A DNA stretch of 64,000 bases from CAIUGU01 sp040080215 (GTDB lineage Bacteria; Pseudomonadota; Gammaproteobacteria; Steroidobacterales; Steroidobacteraceae). Shown here in pieces: positions 54,307 through 62,318 of the stretch. Location: positions 1 to 64,000 of the forward strand of contig JBEBIT010000006.1 of the NCBI GenBank assembly GCA_040080215.1, given 5' to 3'. The notes beneath the pieces are model-generated. The model had not been told where the DNA came from. It made no database searches and saw only the letters and a program-made list of their open reading frames with translations. How positions within the stretch are numbered: position 1 is the first letter of the stretch; the number at the start of each line of letters is the position of its first letter. The translations under genes were made by a program, and so were the position numbers.

Positions 54307-54326
54307 GATGTGATTGGGTTCACATC
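54307..54326. promoter_or_regulatory. Perfect TGTGA-N6-TCACA (CRP-type) palindrome
   Basis: GATGTGATTGGGTTCACATC is a perfect inverted repeat with 7-bp arms and matches the CRP/Vfr/Clp consensus at all ten fixed positions. It ends 32 bp before the ATG of the DUF2802 gene, placing it in the leader or at an unseen promoter. Confidence 0.7.
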
Positions 54327-54357
54327 TCATGTACCGCTACTGCCGAGGAACGCTGGG

Positions 54358-54879
54358 ATGCCGAGCTGGATACCCGTCTTGTCCATTGACCACCTGCCAT
54401 TTCCGGTTTCCCTGGAACTGCTTCTGATCGCCTGTCGCGCCGTGGCGCTGGTCGGCGCGCTCTGTGTCCTCGGCTGGTCCTTCTCGCGTTGGCGCCGTTC
54501 GATGGCCCGCGACACGCAACGCGTATTCGAGCAGCTCGATCTCATCCAGGGCGAGCTGCATGGCCTCGCGGAATCCGTCTCGGTGATTGCAGGGCGCCTG
54601 GAGGCGCTCAACGACAAGATCACGACAACTGCCCAGATGGCGCCTGTCCAGGGCACGTCAGGCCAGCGCGCCTATGAGGGTGCCATCCGCCTCGCGCAGC
54701 GAGGCCTTCCCAGCGAGGACCTCATCGCGCAATGCGGCCTCTCGCGCCACGAGGCCGACCTGCTCGTCAGACTGCACGGGCGCAACGAGGAAAACTCACG
54801 CACTCAAGCGGACGGGATGGCTGTTGGCGAGGTGACGGACGTCGCGCCCCTGCGCACGCGATTGGCTGTCGTCGGCTGA
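54358..54879 (+). CDS. DUF2802 family protein of the chemotaxis/stator cluster
   Basis: Uncharacterised protein regularly found next to motD/cheW or fleN in gammaproteobacterial flagellar clusters. From the ATG at 54358 (GAGGA nine nt upstream) it has 173 residues. There is one N-terminal transmembrane helix (LELLLIACRAVALVGALCVLGW), a coiled-coil segment (RVFEQLDLIQGELHGLAESVSVI) and a compact C-terminal DUF2802 domain (AIRLAQRGLPSEDLIAQCGLS, then HEADLLVRLHG). That last part resembles a helix-turn-helix. An ATG at 54268 would extend it across the CRP-type palindrome. Function unknown. Confidence 0.8.
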   Translation: MPSWIPVLSIDHLPFPVSLELLLIACRAVALVGALCVLGWSFSRWRRSMARDTQRVFEQLDLIQGELHGLAESVSVIAGRLEALNDKITTTAQMAPVQGTSGQRAYEGAIRLAQRGLPSEDLIAQCGLSRHEADLLVRLHGRNEENSRTQADGMAVGEVTDVAPLRTRLAVVG

Positions 54880-55191
54880 TCAACGAGCCGTCGGCGACGG
54901 GTTCCGGGTCCGTGCCGGTTCCACTTCGCGTTCGAGGCTCCAGACGTAGCGCAGTACCTCCGCGACCGCAACATACAGCTCGCGGGGGATCTCCCGGTTC
55001 AAATCAAGCCTCGACAGGGCGGCTGCGAGCGCCGGGTCCTGCTGGAGCGGTACCCCATGTTCCTTTGCGATGGCCAGGATTCTCGCGGCGGTTTCGCCGC
55101 CACCCTTGGCGACGACACGCGGTGCCCGCTCGCGCTCCGGATGGTAGTGGAGCGCGACGGCAACGGGCGAACGAGGCAATTCCCTGCTCAT
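54880..55191 (-). CDS. Stand-alone FlhB C-terminal-domain-like protein (FhlB/YlqH type)
   Basis: The 103-residue product resembles the cytoplasmic fragment that FlhB releases on autocleavage. It opens MSRELPRSPVAVALHYHPE where full FlhB continues after NPTH, then RVVAKGGGETAARILAIAKEH, GVPLQQDPALAAALSRLDLN and REIPRELYVAVAEVLRYVW. No transmembrane part or NPTH motif is present. Such proteins can substitute for FlhB-CC or interact with FliK. It is translationally coupled to the upstream FliK-like gene (ATGA) and converges with the DUF2802 gene with no bases between the two stop codons. Confidence 0.85.
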   Translation of the reverse strand: MSRELPRSPVAVALHYHPERERAPRVVAKGGGETAARILAIAKEHGVPLQQDPALAAALSRLDLNREIPRELYVAVAEVLRYVWSLEREVEPARTRNPSPTAR

Positions 55192-56375
55192 GCGTGTGTA
55201 TCCACCAATTGCGCCCGTGAGTGGCCCGGGTCCGCAGCCGGGAGCCCATGCAGGCACACGACCTGCTCAACATCAAGGCCTGCCGCCAGCAGCGCCCCGG
55301 TCAGGGCGTCGCGCGAGAGTTTCAATCGATCGACGACCGCTGCGGAGTCGGATCGCAAGTGAACGGCAATGCGCCCTGACTGGAAGACAACGCGGGCGTG
55401 CACTGCCTCCCCGTGGCGCAGGGTCAGGACGGCCTCTACAGACCAGCCCCGCGGCTGTCCGGGAAGCGGGTCCTGCTGTTGTTCGAAGCGGAATCGGAGC
55501 ATGCGAGCGTCGTTGTCATGCCGGACTGGAACCTCGATGAGATACGCCATGCCCTGTGCCGACGCATTGATCAACTGCGTTGCCGTCAGTCTTGCCAATG
55601 CCCCTTCCGTCTGTCGCAGCAGTTCGTCAACCTGGTCGGCAGGGACGGACAGCGAGGCCAGCGACGGCGCGGAATCGGCGAGCGGCACGAGTGAACCGCG
55701 AAGCATCGGGAGGGGTGCGGTGCCTGTCAGAGGAAGCGCATTGGTACCTGAGCGTGTGCCGGGTTGTTCGGCTGCCATCGATCGGATGGACAACAGGAGC
55801 GCTTTCAAGTCATGCGCCGGGATCCTGGCGAGCGACGCAGGCGACAGGTTCTGCCCAAGCTGTGATTCAAGGAAAAGTCCGGACCGCCTGATCGCCGCTT
55901 CGAGGCCTTGGGCCGAGGCCAGCTGCGCGGGGGTCGGCAATCCTTCCCACAATGCAGCAAGGGCCATGAGCAGCCGCGGCGGCAGCGCACGAGCCGCGTC
56001 GCCCTGGCTCGCGAGCCATCCTGCGTTGGCCAGCAAGGCGGCTGGACTTGCCTGTCGTGGCAATGCGCGACGCAGTGATTCACCCGCGAGTTCCGGGTTG
56101 CTTGTGGCTTCGGTTTCGAGCGTCTCGAAGGCAATCACGGGACTGTTGCGCAGCACTCGAAGCTTGAGCACCTCTCCCTCGGCGGGACCGAGGGGATCGC
56201 CGGACGCCACCCGCGCCGGCACGCGCGCCTGGCCGATATTCAGCCACAGCTGCCCGGAGGCCGAGTCGCGAACCGCGGTGGCCTCGACGACAGAGCCCAC
56301 CCGCCACTCGGGAATGAATCCCGGGGCGCGAGCCAGCAGGCCGAGGCTGGTGGATGACGGTACGTCGATACGCAT
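55188..56375 (-). CDS. Second FliK-like flagellar hook-length control protein
   Basis: The 395-residue protein has a long Ala/Leu-rich helical N-terminal part and a C-terminal domain of the FliK type (WSVEAVLTLRHGEAVHARVV, then FQSGRIAVHLRSDSAAVVDRL). Unlike the fliK at 39.6 kb it is on the minus strand and paired with the stand-alone FlhB C-terminal homologue, as in the YlqG-YlqH pair of Bacillus. Whether it measures hook length or serves another secretion step is not known. On the minus strand the Shine-Dalgarno AGAGG lies inside a palindrome just before the ATG. Confidence 0.75.
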   Translation of the reverse strand: MRIDVPSSTSLGLLARAPGFIPEWRVGSVVEATAVRDSASGQLWLNIGQARVPARVASGDPLGPAEGEVLKLRVLRNSPVIAFETLETEATSNPELAGESLRRALPRQASPAALLANAGWLASQGDAARALPPRLLMALAALWEGLPTPAQLASAQGLEAAIRRSGLFLESQLGQNLSPASLARIPAHDLKALLLSIRSMAAEQPGTRSGTNALPLTGTAPLPMLRGSLVPLADSAPSLASLSVPADQVDELLRQTEGALARLTATQLINASAQGMAYLIEVPVRHDNDARMLRFRFEQQQDPLPGQPRGWSVEAVLTLRHGEAVHARVVFQSGRIAVHLRSDSAAVVDRLKLSRDALTGALLAAGLDVEQVVCLHGLPAADPGHSRAQLVDTHA

Positions 56376-56376
56376 T

Positions 56377-56392
56377 TGTGACCTCTGTCACC
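56377..56392. promoter_or_regulatory. TGTGA-N6-TCACC palindrome before the second FliK-like gene
   Basis: TGTGACCTCTGTCACC matches 9 of 10 fixed positions of TGTGA-N6-TCACA. It begins two bases upstream of the minus-strand ATG at 56375, and its spacer holds the likely ribosome-binding site (AGAGG on the minus strand). Confidence 0.45.
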
Positions 56393-56451
56393 GTTATCGG
56401 CTGCGAAGCCCAACCCCTTGAGGCCTTCCCCTGAACGTGCCCGTGCCTGTC

Positions 56452-56478
56452 TCAAGACGCTGACCCCAATGCCGATAG
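56452..56478 (+). promoter_or_regulatory. Sigma-28 (FliA) promoter of the STAS-cheA operon
   Basis: TCAAGACG, an 11-bp spacer and GCCGATAG give a nearly perfect -10 and the TCAAG -35 used by the other sigma-28 promoters here. The start near 56485 would read into the STAS gene, cheA and the following chemotaxis genes. Confidence 0.82.
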
Positions 56479-56532
56479 CGCTACTCACAACCCCCGCCCG
56501 CTTGCCGCAAGTGTGGCAGGTGCCAGGACCGC

Positions 56533-56979
56533 ATGCGCAAGCATGTCACGTTGATCAAGTGGAAGACGGATGCCATGAAAGCCGGGAAATCACCGAAGCG
56601 AGTCCGTGCCAACGCCCCGCCTGCAGTGGAGGTCGCAGCCGTGACGGAGAGCAGCCCTCCGCCGGCCGCCGCCGCGGACACAGCGGTGAGGAGCCCGGAA
56701 CAGGATGTCGTCGCACTGATGCCTGAATGCACGGCGCGAAATGCTGAAGGCTTGCGGGCAGCCCTGCTCGAGCGTCTGGATGAACCGGGAGAGGTGAACG
56801 TGGAGGTGGGTGCGGTGGAGCGCGTGGACACGGTTTGTGTGCAGTTGCTCGTCGCATTCATACGTGAAAGGACAAAACACGGCAGGACGACGGCATGGCG
56901 AGGACGCAGCGACCCGCTCGTACAAGCGGTAGCCCTGCTCGGCTTGGGCAGGACGCTGGCCATCAGCGACGCGGTTTGA
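56533..56979 (+). CDS. STAS-domain protein upstream of cheA
   Basis: The 148-residue product has a basic and Pro/Ala-rich N-terminal part (about 1-55) and then a STAS-like domain (LMPECTARNAEGLRAALLERL, then VNVEVGAVERVDTVCVQLLVAF). This includes the usual strand-helix order and a Thr at the place where anti-sigma-factor antagonists carry a phosphorylated Ser/Thr (VDTVCVQLL). It lies eight bp before cheA and shares its promoter. STAS proteins in chemotaxis operons have no settled role. A later ATG at 56575 is an alternative start. Confidence 0.7.
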   Translation: MRKHVTLIKWKTDAMKAGKSPKRVRANAPPAVEVAAVTESSPPPAAAADTAVRSPEQDVVALMPECTARNAEGLRAALLERLDEPGEVNVEVGAVERVDTVCVQLLVAFIRERTKHGRTTAWRGRSDPLVQAVALLGLGRTLAISDAV

Positions 56980-56986
56980 GGTCAAC

Positions 56987-59098
56987 ATGGCACTAGACCT
57001 GGAACAATTCCACGACGCCTTCTTCGAGGAAGCCTTCGAAGCGCTCGACACGATGGAGTCGGCGCTCCTCAAACTCAACATCGGCAACCCCGAGCCGGAG
57101 CTCGTCAATACGATCTTCCGTGTTGCCCATTCAATCAAGGGTGGGAGTGCGACGTTCGGGTTCACGGAAGTGGCGTCGTTCACCCATACGCTTGAGACCC
57201 TGCTGGACGAATTGCGCGGCGGACGCATGCAGGTGACGCGGGCGTTGTCGGACCTGCTGCTGAAGTCCGTCGATGTCATGCGGGAGATGCTGCGGTCCGT
57301 ACAACACAAGACCCCGATCGACACGCAGCGCGTGGCCGATCTGCAGTTCGACCTTGAACTGGCCATCCTGCAGAAGAACCAGGCGCCGGCCGCGGCAGCC
57401 GAACCGGCTACTGCTCCCCCTGTCGCTCCGAACGAGGGAAGCCATGCGGCTTCCAGAACGGTGATGCCTGGCCAGCGCCGCTGGCAGATCGGCTTCCGTC
57501 CATATCCGCAACTCCTCCTCAGGGGCAATGATCCCTTGAGGCTGCTGCGCGAACTGCAGGAACTCGGCTCCCTTGAAGTCGAAGTCGACATGACCGGACT
57601 GCCCGGGCTTGCCGAAATGAATACTGAAGACTGTTACCTCGCATGGAACCTCGTCTTGACGAGCGAGGTAACGCAAGACGTGATCGCGCAGGTTTTCGAT
57701 TGGGCAGAGGGTGACTGCAAGCTCGAGATCTCCGAGATCAAGTCGACGCCACCCGAGCAGAAGGCGACCGCTGCAGCGATCGTCGTCCCGCTCAAGCCCG
57801 TCGCATCCCGGGATGCCAAGGCTGAAGCGATCCCTGCGAAAGCGGCCGAGCCGGCCACCGACCAGAACCGCCCGCAGGGTGCGAGCCCGGCGGCGCCCGG
57901 CCCGGCGCAGGCCGGTTCCGATTCCGGCTCCATCCGCGTCAGCACCGAGAAGATCGACGAGATCATGAACACGGTCGGCGAGATCGTCATCACCCAGTCC
58001 ATGCTGAGCCAGCTTGGCTCCAACATGGAGGGGCCGCTGGCGGAACGGCTTCGCTCCGGCCTCGCCCAGCTCGAACGCAACGTACGCGAACTGCAGGAGG
58101 GCGTCATGCGCGTACGCATGTTGCCCATCAGCTTCGTCTTCAGCCGCTTCCCGCGGATGGTGCGCGATCTCAGCCACCGGCTCGGGAAGGAGATCGAGCT
58201 CAAGCTCACGGGTGAGAACACCGAGCTCGACAAGACGGTCCTGGAGAAGATCGGCGATCCGCTGGTCCATCTCGTGCGCAACAGCATCGATCATGGCATC
58301 GAGAAGCCGGATATCCGCCGTGCCGCCGGCAAGTCACCCGCAGGCACCGTGCATCTCGATGCGTACCACAAGGGCGGCAACATCACGGTTGAAGTGCGCG
58401 ACGACGGCGCTGGCCTTGATCGCGACCGGATCCTCAAGAAGGCCCGTGAGCGCGGGCTCGTGGGGCCCAACGAGACTCCGGACGACCCAGTCATCCATGA
58501 CCTGATCTTTGCCGCCGGCTTCTCGACCGCGGAACAGACCACCGATGTTTCAGGGCGCGGCGTTGGCATGGACGTCGTGCGTCGGAATGTCCAGGAGCTG
58601 GGCGGCACCATCGAGATCCGGACAGAGCGGGGCAAGGGCAGCTGCTTCACGATCACGCTGCCCCTCACCCTCGCCATCGTCGACGGCCAGTCGGTGGCCG
58701 TCGGTTCCGAAACTTACATCGTCCCGCTGACGACCATCATCGAGTCGATGCAGCTCAAGCCTTCGATGGTCAACCGCATTGCCGGTCAGGGCGAGGTATT
58801 CCTCTTCCGCGACGGCTATGTGCCCGTCGTCCGGTTGCATCAGGTCTTCGGCGTCAAGCCTCGCACCCGGGAGCTGCATGAGGGCCTGCTCATGATCGTG
58901 GAAGGCGAAGGCAGGCGCGTCGGGCTCTTCGTGGATGACCTTCTCGGACAGCAGCAGGTCGTCATCAAGTCACTGGAGACCAACTACCGCCGGGTGGACG
59001 GCGTCTCCGGGGCAACCATCCTCGGGGATGGATCGGTCGCACTGATCCTCGACGTGCCGGGGCTGATCCGTGTTGCGACAGAGCGGCTCGCCGCGTGA
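56987..59098 (+). CDS. cheA: CheA, chemotaxis histidine kinase
   Basis: Receptor-coupled kinase of the flagellar chemotaxis pathway. In 703 residues: a single P1 Hpt domain with phospho-accepting His48 (FRVAHSIKGGSATFGF), a ferredoxin-like P2-type region (about 160-260), and P3 dimerisation helices. P4 is an ATPase domain with N-box LVRNSIDHGIEKP and G boxes DDGAGLD and GRGVGMDVVRRNV. P5 is a CheW-like domain ending DVPGLIRVATE. An Ala/Pro linker precedes P3. It leads the operon for the receptor, CheW, CheR, CheD and CheB. Confidence 0.97.
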   Translation: MALDLEQFHDAFFEEAFEALDTMESALLKLNIGNPEPELVNTIFRVAHSIKGGSATFGFTEVASFTHTLETLLDELRGGRMQVTRALSDLLLKSVDVMREMLRSVQHKTPIDTQRVADLQFDLELAILQKNQAPAAAAEPATAPPVAPNEGSHAASRTVMPGQRRWQIGFRPYPQLLLRGNDPLRLLRELQELGSLEVEVDMTGLPGLAEMNTEDCYLAWNLVLTSEVTQDVIAQVFDWAEGDCKLEISEIKSTPPEQKATAAAIVVPLKPVASRDAKAEAIPAKAAEPATDQNRPQGASPAAPGPAQAGSDSGSIRVSTEKIDEIMNTVGEIVITQSMLSQLGSNMEGPLAERLRSGLAQLERNVRELQEGVMRVRMLPISFVFSRFPRMVRDLSHRLGKEIELKLTGENTELDKTVLEKIGDPLVHLVRNSIDHGIEKPDIRRAAGKSPAGTVHLDAYHKGGNITVEVRDDGAGLDRDRILKKARERGLVGPNETPDDPVIHDLIFAAGFSTAEQTTDVSGRGVGMDVVRRNVQELGGTIEIRTERGKGSCFTITLPLTLAIVDGQSVAVGSETYIVPLTTIIESMQLKPSMVNRIAGQGEVFLFRDGYVPVVRLHQVFGVKPRTRELHEGLLMIVEGEGRRVGLFVDDLLGQQQVVIKSLETNYRRVDGVSGATILGDGSVALILDVPGLIRVATERLAA

Positions 59099-59187
59099 CG
59101 GATGCTTGACGCGCGACCGGCCGCCGGCCGAGTCGACAGGAATCTGGATTGCAGGCACATGGCAGTTACAAGGACGGAAGCGACGAC

Positions 59188-60921
59188 ATGAAATTCTTCG
59201 ATATGACCATCAAGGCAAAGCTGTCGGGAACACTGCTGCTGATGGCTGCCCTGCTGATTGGCGTGGGTGCCATGGGCTACATGGAGACACGCACCGCGAC
59301 TGGCGAACTGGAAGCCATGTTCAACGGCAGGCTGCTGCCCGCTTCCTGGGTGGACGACATCGTGTCCCTGGAGCGCAGCGCGATCGAGGCCGTCGAGATG
59401 GCGACCATCAAGCAGGACGCGGAATCCACGGCGGCCGCCACTGCCGTTATTGAGGATAACGGCACCAGGATTCGCGCTCTCTGGCAGCAGCTGAGCGGCG
59501 TCAAGGTGACTGACGAGGAACGGCAGTTCATTGCCCAGTTGGGTGACATCAACACCAAGCTTCTGCAGACCAACGAGGAGGCGGTGGGCGCGCTGTTGGC
59601 GAAAGACTACGCCAAGACGGAGAAGTCACTGCTTGAGCAGGGCCGACCCGCTTACGAAAAACTCGTGGACACTGTCGACCAGTTGCAGGATGCGCAGATC
59701 CGTGCAGCCGAGGTGACGTGGGCTGACGTGCAAGAGGCCTCGAAACGGACCAATGCCCTCATGCTGGGGGTCATCGCAGCAGGTATCGCGGTCGCCAGCA
59801 TCCTCGGGATGATGCTCGTGCGCTCGATCGTCGGTGCCCTTCATTCAGCGGTCGATGTCGCCAACCGCATTGCAAGCGGCCATGTGGGCAACCGGATTCG
59901 CTCCGAGAGCCACGACGAGCTCGGCAAGTTGCTGACCTCGCTCGGCGTGATGGACGCAAAACTGGTGGAGATCGTCAGCGGGGTCCGCTCGGCTGCTGAA
60001 TCGGTTGGCAGTGCTGCTGGGCAGCTCTCGCAGGGCAACGACGACCTTTCGAATCGCACGCAGGAGCAGGCGTCCGCGCTTGAAGAAACAGCTTCCAGCA
60101 TGGAAGAGATGACCGCGACGGTGAAGCAGAATGCCGACAACGCGCGCCAGGCCAACCAGTTGGCGGCAGGTGCGCGCGAGCAGGCCGAGCGCGGCGGTAC
60201 CGTCGTGCACAGGGCGATCAGCGCGATGGGCGAGATCAACGAATCGAGCCGCAAGATCGCCGACATCATCGGCGTCATCGACGCCATCGCCTTCCAGACC
60301 AATCTCCTCGCGCTCAACGCGGCAGTGGAAGCGGCGCGTGCCGGCGAGCAGGGCCGCGGCTTTGCGGTCGTCGCGAGCGAGGTGAGGAATCTCGCCCAGC
60401 GCAGCGCGGCAGCGGCAAAGGAGATCAAGGCACTCATCAGCGACTCCGTCGACAAGGTCAAGGCGGGCTCGGAGCTCGTCGATGAGTCCGGGAACACGTT
60501 GAACGAAATCATGGAAAGCATCAAGAAGGTGACCGACATCGTCGCCGAAATTGCGGCGGCGAGCGAGGAGCAGTCTTCCGGCATCGAGCAGGTCAACAAC
60601 GCCGTGACGCAGATGGACGGCGTGACCCAGCAGAACGCTGCCCTGGTGGAGCAGGCGTCCGCAGCGAGCAAGTCGATGCAGCAGCAGTCGGCTGATCTGG
60701 TCCGGCAGATCGGGTTCTTCAAGATGTCTTCCGATGCCCTGGCCGAACCGGTGATCCGCGAGGTCCCGGCGGCCAGGTCGAAGCCCACACTGGTCAAGTC
60801 ATCGCGGCCAACGCGACAGGCTGCCCCCCCGGTGAGAGCGGCCCAGAAGGTTCCTGTCTCCATGGCGCCGAAGCCGATGGCCAAGGCAAGCGGTGACGAT
60901 TCTGCCTGGCAGGAGTTCTAA
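59188..60921 (+). CDS. Methyl-accepting chemotaxis protein with C-terminal WxxF tether
   Basis: Transmembrane chemoreceptor of 577 residues starting MKFFDMTIKAKLSGTLL (GGAAG upstream). Transmembrane helix 1 is at about 10-30, followed by a four-helix-bundle-type periplasmic domain, transmembrane helix 2 (LMLGVIAAGIAVASILGMML) and HAMP. The signalling hairpin has the universally conserved tip AFQTNLLALNAAVEAARAGE. The protein ends in a Pro/Lys linker and DSAWQEF, matching the xWxxF pentapeptide that tethers CheR and CheB in enterobacterial receptors. The ligand is unknown. Thirteen upstream in-frame codons to 59149 are rejected. Confidence 0.93.
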   Translation: MKFFDMTIKAKLSGTLLLMAALLIGVGAMGYMETRTATGELEAMFNGRLLPASWVDDIVSLERSAIEAVEMATIKQDAESTAAATAVIEDNGTRIRALWQQLSGVKVTDEERQFIAQLGDINTKLLQTNEEAVGALLAKDYAKTEKSLLEQGRPAYEKLVDTVDQLQDAQIRAAEVTWADVQEASKRTNALMLGVIAAGIAVASILGMMLVRSIVGALHSAVDVANRIASGHVGNRIRSESHDELGKLLTSLGVMDAKLVEIVSGVRSAAESVGSAAGQLSQGNDDLSNRTQEQASALEETASSMEEMTATVKQNADNARQANQLAAGAREQAERGGTVVHRAISAMGEINESSRKIADIIGVIDAIAFQTNLLALNAAVEAARAGEQGRGFAVVASEVRNLAQRSAAAAKEIKALISDSVDKVKAGSELVDESGNTLNEIMESIKKVTDIVAEIAAASEEQSSGIEQVNNAVTQMDGVTQQNAALVEQASAASKSMQQQSADLVRQIGFFKMSSDALAEPVIREVPAARSKPTLVKSSRPTRQAAPPVRAAQKVPVSMAPKPMAKASGDDSAWQEF

Positions 60922-60923
60922 CA

Positions 60924-61412
60924 ATGATAGGCGCAAACGGTTCGAATCAGGTCCTGACGTTCACCCTGGGCATGGAGACCTATGGGGTAGACATCCTCCG
61001 CGTGCAGGAGATCAGGGGCTGGGCACAGGTCACTCGCATACCCCAGTCGCCGCCCCATGTCCTCGGCGTGCTTAACCTGCGCGGTTCCATCGTGCCTATC
61101 GTGGACCTGCGCATGCGGTTCCGCCTCGAACACGCGGAATATACGGCCGTGACCGTCATCATCGTCCTCTCGGTGGAGACGGCGTCTGGAAGGCGGGACC
61201 TGGGCGTGGTGGTTGACGGCGTCTCCGACGTCATTGACATCAAGTCGGCGGATCTCAAGCCTGCGCCTGACCTCGGCAGCCAGGTCAGCACGGAGTTCAT
61301 CCAGGGATTGATGACCGTCGGGGAGCATATGGTCATGCTCCTTGATATTGACCGCCTCGTGGGCGGGGATATCGGCGACGTGGCGATCTTGCCGAAAGTG
61401 GCCAACGGCTGA
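60924..61412 (+). CDS. cheW: CheW, receptor-kinase coupling protein
   Basis: Adaptor linking CheA to the receptor array. The 162-residue protein has the CheW fold signatures LTFTLGMETYGVDILRVQEI, PHVLGVLNLRGSIVPIVDLR and LGVVVDGVSDVIDI. It begins two bp after the receptor stop, so translation is likely coupled. Confidence 0.97.
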   Translation: MIGANGSNQVLTFTLGMETYGVDILRVQEIRGWAQVTRIPQSPPHVLGVLNLRGSIVPIVDLRMRFRLEHAEYTAVTVIIVLSVETASGRRDLGVVVDGVSDVIDIKSADLKPAPDLGSQVSTEFIQGLMTVGEHMVMLLDIDRLVGGDIGDVAILPKVANG

Positions 61413-61441
61413 TGCCGACCTTCGAGCGGATCCACTAAGCC

Positions 61442-62308
61442 ATGTCGGCATCGTCCAGCCAGCTGCTCTCACGCGCTTCTCCCGGACTCGATCTTGAGAT
61501 CAAGGACGCGGAATTCGCATTCATCAGCCATGTCATTGGCGAAAACGCCGGCATCGTGCTCGGGCCGAGCAAGCGGCAACTGGTGCAGGGACGGCTCGCG
61601 CGCCGCATCCGTGAGCTCGGTTTGCCGTCGTTCGCGGCCTACTGCGAAGTGTTGCGGGACTCGGGGCCCGAAGAGCTGGTCGCGCTGATCAATGCGATCA
61701 CGACCAACGTCACTGCGTTCTTCCGCGAGAATCACCACTTCGAAGCGATGGCGGAATGGATGCTGCCCGAAGCATTGGCGCGCAACGCCGGGACGCGTCG
61801 CATCCGGATCTGGTCGGCGGGCTGCTCGAGCGGCGAGGAACCGTATTCGATTGCAATGACCGTGGCGGAAAAGCTGCCGCAAGGCGAAAGATGGGACCTG
61901 AAGATCCTCGCAACCGACATTGACAGCGAGGTGCTGGCGTCGGCGTCCCAAGGCCTCTATCCCGTCGATCGACTGAGCGGCATTTCCGATGCCAGGCGCC
62001 ACCGCTGGCTGGTGAAGGGAACGGGCCAGAATGCCGGGTGGGCGAAAGTCCGCGACGAACTCAAGGCGATGGTCACGTTCAGGCCGCTGAACCTGATGGG
62101 CGAGTGGCCGATGCGGGGCGGGTTCGACATCATCTTCTGCCGCAACGTCATGATCTACTTCGACCAGCCTGCTCGCGACAAGCTGGTCCACCGCTTCTCC
62201 AGCCTGCTGCCAGAAGGTGGATGCCTGTGTGTCGGCCACTCCGAATCGATCCACGCGGGCACGGCGCCGGTACGCCTCGTGTCGCGCACCATCTATCGCA
62301 AGACCTAG
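61442..62308 (+). CDS. cheR: CheR, chemoreceptor methyltransferase
   Basis: S-adenosylmethionine-dependent glutamate O-methyltransferase acting on the receptor. The 288 residues contain the N-terminal helical domain (GPSKRQLVQGRLARRIRELG), the SAM-binding motif IWSAGCSSGEEPYSIAM and the beta-subdomain that in enterobacteria binds the receptor NWETF tail. The adjacent receptor carries a matching WQEF end. Near the C-terminus FCRNVMIYFD is present. Confidence 0.97.
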   Translation: MSASSSQLLSRASPGLDLEIKDAEFAFISHVIGENAGIVLGPSKRQLVQGRLARRIRELGLPSFAAYCEVLRDSGPEELVALINAITTNVTAFFRENHHFEAMAEWMLPEALARNAGTRRIRIWSAGCSSGEEPYSIAMTVAEKLPQGERWDLKILATDIDSEVLASASQGLYPVDRLSGISDARRHRWLVKGTGQNAGWAKVRDELKAMVTFRPLNLMGEWPMRGGFDIIFCRNVMIYFDQPARDKLVHRFSSLLPEGGCLCVGHSESIHAGTAPVRLVSRTIYRKT

Positions 62309-62318
62309 GGACAGGCTG

